Assembly: GCA_900552155.1 (NCBI GenBank)
Contig: URYU01000080.1
Coordinates: forward strand, 1 to 7,776
DNA length: 7,776 nucleotides
From: an uncultured Collinsella sp.
Lineage (GTDB): Bacteria > Actinomycetota > Coriobacteriia > Coriobacteriales > Coriobacteriaceae
Reading direction: 5' to 3'
Below are positions 5,667 to 7,776 of the stretch, in pieces. How positions within the stretch are numbered: the stretch's first letter is position 1; every line of letters starts with the position of its first letter. A program made the translations under genes and the position numbers. The notes below the pieces were generated by a model that was not told where the DNA came from, ran no database searches, and saw nothing but the letters and a program-made list of their open reading frames with translations.

Positions 5667-7172
5667 ATGGCTTTGACCGACATCTCGCATCCCACCGACA
5701 TTGCAATGCTCACCGATCTGTACGAGCTCACTATGGCCCAGGGCCTGTGGGAGAGCGGCAAGGCCAATGAGCAGGGTTGTTTTACCGCGTTTTACCGCGA
5801 CCATCCCTTTGGCAGCGCCTATGCCGTCATGTGCGGCACCGCCGAACTGCCCGAGCTGGTCGAGAATCTGCGCTTTACGCCCGAGGACATCGACTACCTC
5901 GCCTCGCTCCAGGCCCCTGCCGGCGGCGCGATGTTCAAGCCTGGATTCCTCGACTACCTGCGCGATTTTCGTGCGCATGTAAACATCGACGCCGTGCCCG
6001 AGGGCGAGCTCGTCTTTCCGCGCGAGCCCATGGTGCGCGTCACCGGCCCCGCGCTGGAGTGCCAGCTGCTCGAGGCGGCGCTGCTCAACATCGTCGGGTT
6101 CCAGACGCTTGTCGCCACCAAGACGGCGCGCGTGGTGCTCGCCGCCGACGGTCGCCCCGTGGCGGAGTTTGGCCTGCGCCGAGCCCAGGGTCCCGATGGC
6201 GGCCTGGCCGTTGCGCGCGCGAGCTACGTTGCCGGCTGCTCCTCTACGTCCAATGTGCTCGCCGGCCGCCGCTACGGTATTCCCGTCTTTGGCACACATG
6301 CGCACAGCTGGGTGATGAGCTTCGATTCCGAGCTTGAGGCCTTCCGTGCCTTTGCCAAGTCGAGCCCCAAGAACTGTACGCTGCTCATCGACACCTATGA
6401 CGTGCGCGAGGGCTGCGAGCATGCCATTACGGTTGCCAAGGAGATGGAGGCGGTGGGCGAGCGCCTGTCGGCTATTCGCATCGACTCGGGCGACCTCGCC
6501 AAGCTGTCCAAGTATGTCCGCGGCCGTTTTGATGCTGAGGGCCTGCCCTATGTGGGGATCTCGGTTTCTAACGATCTGGATGAGTACACGATTCAGTCGC
6601 TGCTCGACCAGGGCGCGCCCATCGACAGCTTTGGCGTGGGTACCAAGCTCGCGACCTGCTATGACCAGCCGGCGCTGGGCGGCGTGTACAAGCTTTCCGC
6701 CCGCCGTGCGAGCGAGGCAGATCCATGGACGCCGGTGGTCAAGCTCTCCGAGCAGCCCTACAAGCGCACGATCCCGGGCGTGCAACGCGTGCGCCGTTAT
6801 TACGACGGCTTTGGCGGCCCGGTCTGCGACATGATCTACGACGAGGACCATCTGGCGGGGGAGGGCGCCGCGCGCGGCAATACCCTCGTGGCCGTGAATG
6901 ATGCCGCCCTGGTGACTGACGTGTCCGAACTTGAGTATCGCGAGCTGCTGGTGCCAATCGTGCGCGATGGCGGTGCGGTGGCTCCGCGTGAGAGCATCCA
7001 GGACGCGCGCGAGCGCTGTGCTTGGGCGCTCGATCATCTGGACGCAGCTTTCAAGCGCTTCCTGTACCCGCAGACCTATGTGGTGGGCATGGAGCAGGGC
7101 CTGGCTCAGGTGCGCGACGAGCTCGTACGCAAGAACATGGCCGCGGCCTCTGCTTTTCCCTGGGCTCACTAA
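5667..7172 (+). CDS. pncB: Nicotinate phosphoribosyltransferase
   Basis: Cytoplasmic enzyme of the Preiss-Handler NAD salvage pathway: nicotinate plus PRPP (with ATP) gives nicotinate mononucleotide. The 501-residue length is normal for the longer bacterial/eukaryotic-like NAPRTase subfamily. The N-terminal DIAMLTDLYELTMAQG is a clear family signature. Further motifs are EFGLRRAQGPDGG (around 167-179), STSNVLAGRRYGIP leading to GTHAHSWVMSF (209-219) with the conserved histidines, RIDSGDL (271-277) and GVGTKL (323-328) of the phosphate-binding barrel. The start is the ATG at 5667, with GAAAGG about 7 nt upstream. It lies between the small membrane-anchored protein gene and proB on the same strand, with gaps of 84 and 79 bp, so an operon is possible but not shown. 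Phe codons are 13 TTT and 7 TTC. The long antisense frame on the other strand is a GC shadow. Confidence 0.95.
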   Translation: MALTDISHPTDIAMLTDLYELTMAQGLWESGKANEQGCFTAFYRDHPFGSAYAVMCGTAELPELVENLRFTPEDIDYLASLQAPAGGAMFKPGFLDYLRDFRAHVNIDAVPEGELVFPREPMVRVTGPALECQLLEAALLNIVGFQTLVATKTARVVLAADGRPVAEFGLRRAQGPDGGLAVARASYVAGCSSTSNVLAGRRYGIPVFGTHAHSWVMSFDSELEAFRAFAKSSPKNCTLLIDTYDVREGCEHAITVAKEMEAVGERLSAIRIDSGDLAKLSKYVRGRFDAEGLPYVGISVSNDLDEYTIQSLLDQGAPIDSFGVGTKLATCYDQPALGGVYKLSARRASEADPWTPVVKLSEQPYKRTIPGVQRVRRYYDGFGGPVCDMIYDEDHLAGEGAARGNTLVAVNDAALVTDVSELEYRELLVPIVRDGGAVAPRESIQDARERCAWALDHLDAAFKRFLYPQTYVVGMEQGLAQVRDELVRKNMAAASAFPWAH

Positions 7173-7206
7173 TTCCTTGGGCGGTAGGGGCGAGTCACGC
7201 TCCCTT

Positions 7207-7222
7207 GGCCGCCAGCTCGGCC
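7207..7222 (+). other. Small inverted repeat between pncB and proB
   Basis: GGCCG-CCAGCT-CGGCC forms a 5-bp stem in the 79-bp gap, with no U-tract. It may be a weak terminator or chance in GC-rich sequence. Confidence 0.25.
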
Positions 7223-7251
7223 GTTCGCTGAACAGTTGATTGGTTTGACGT

Positions 7252-7776
7252 ATGACGACTTCTTATAAAACGATGGTGGTTAAGATCGGTTCGTCCACGG
7301 TGGTGGGTGCCGATGGCAAGGTCAACCGCGCCTTTATCGGCGGACTTGCCGATCAGGCCGCAGCGCTGCACAAGCTCGGCTGGCGTCTGGTCGTGGTGAG
7401 CTCGGGCGCTATCGCCTGTGGCTATCCCGTGCTGGGCTTCGAACGCAAGCCGGTCGGCGACCTGCCGAGCCTGCAGGCTTGCGCCTCGGCCGGTCAGTGC
7501 ATCATCTCGTCGGCCTACGACGAGGAGTTCCATGCGCGCGACCTGCTCACCTCGCTCGTACTGCTCACGCGCCACGACACGGCCCGCCGCACGTCCTACC
7601 TGCATGCGCGCGACGCCCTGCTGCGCCTCGTGGAGCTTGGCGTGGTGCCGGTCGTCAACGAGAACGATACCGTTACCGTCGATGAGATTAAGTTTGGCGA
7701 CAACGACACACTGGCGGCGCTTGTGAGCTGCCTGGATTCTGCCGATCAGTGCGTGACGCTCTCGGACATCGGTGGT
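7252..7776 (+). CDS. proB: Glutamate 5-kinase, N-terminal part (3' end outside window)
   Basis: Catalyses the first step of proline synthesis, ATP-dependent phosphorylation of glutamate to glutamyl-5-phosphate, normally with ProA. The frame is open to the window edge, giving 175 residues of the amino-acid-kinase domain. Visible motifs are VVKIGSST (9-16, phosphate-binding), VVSSGAIACG (48-57), PVVNENDTV (133-141), FGDNDTLAALV (148-158) and LSDIGG (170-175), where other ProB proteins read LTDxxGL. The family has about 260 residues, or about 370 with a C-terminal PUA domain, and that part is not seen. The ATG at 7252 is the first in-frame Met after a TGA at 7246-7248. No good Shine-Dalgarno precedes it, so it may start from a weak site or a leaderless message. 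A sodium/proline symporter occurs at the left end of the window, but the composition break argues against any link. Confidence 0.92.
   Translation, partial: MTTSYKTMVVKIGSSTVVGADGKVNRAFIGGLADQAAALHKLGWRLVVVSSGAIACGYPVLGFERKPVGDLPSLQACASAGQCIISSAYDEEFHARDLLTSLVLLTRHDTARRTSYLHARDALLRLVELGVVPVVNENDTVTVDEIKFGDNDTLAALVSCLDSADQCVTLSDIGG

Noticed and set aside
5646..7169. A 507-codon open frame on the minus strand opposite pncB
   Set aside because: It mirrors the pncB codon structure in GC-rich DNA, is rich in His/Gly/Ala/Arg, has no recognisable domain, and lies fully over a certain gene.
1..7776. CRISPR array, insertion sequence, phage or defence genes
   Set aside because: No regularly spaced direct repeats, transposase or integrase motifs, terminal inverted repeats or defence domains were seen on either strand.

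Overview
The window looks like actinobacterial (Actinomycetota) gut-type DNA, but it falls into two compositionally different parts. The left part, about 1-2000, holds the C-terminal half of a PutP-type sodium/proline symporter (+) and a complete tryptophanyl-tRNA synthetase (-). The two genes are convergent and share a hairpin terminator. All 23 phenylalanine codons in these two genes are TTC, and the proteins look Bifidobacterium-like to me from memory. The right part, about 2171-7776, looks like a Coriobacteriia genome of the Collinsella type. There, 31 of 48 Phe codons in the three longest complete genes are TTT. The switch lies in the 170-bp gap 2001-2170. It may be a horizontal transfer, a rearrangement or an assembly chimera, and this is the first thing to test before using the left-to-right synteny.

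Right part, in order: a membrane undecaprenyl-phosphate sugar-1-phosphate transferase of the WecA/TagO/MraY superfamily (-); a 526-bp gene-free region; a PflX-like radical SAM protein (+); an inverted repeat; a tRNA-Ala(CGC) gene with its own promoter and a textbook terminator; a small coiled-coil, Ala/Pro-rich, C-terminally membrane-anchored protein of unknown function (+); nicotinate phosphoribosyltransferase (+, NAD salvage); and the start of glutamate 5-kinase proB (+, proline synthesis), cut by the window edge.

The 526-bp gap (3371-3896) is the best candidate for something undescribed. On the minus strand it contains a possible promoter, a stretch of about 170 nt whose two ends can form a 12-bp closing helix, several internal hairpins, and a 3' U-rich tract. 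This is the layout of a small structured RNA, perhaps 6S-like. The same gap also holds an imperfect palindrome in front of the transferase gene and a perfect TTGACA in front of the radical SAM gene.

Most genes here are ordinary housekeeping functions: amino acid uptake, aminoacylation, cell-envelope lipid-linked sugar synthesis, NAD salvage and proline synthesis. No mobile element, CRISPR array or defence system is visible.
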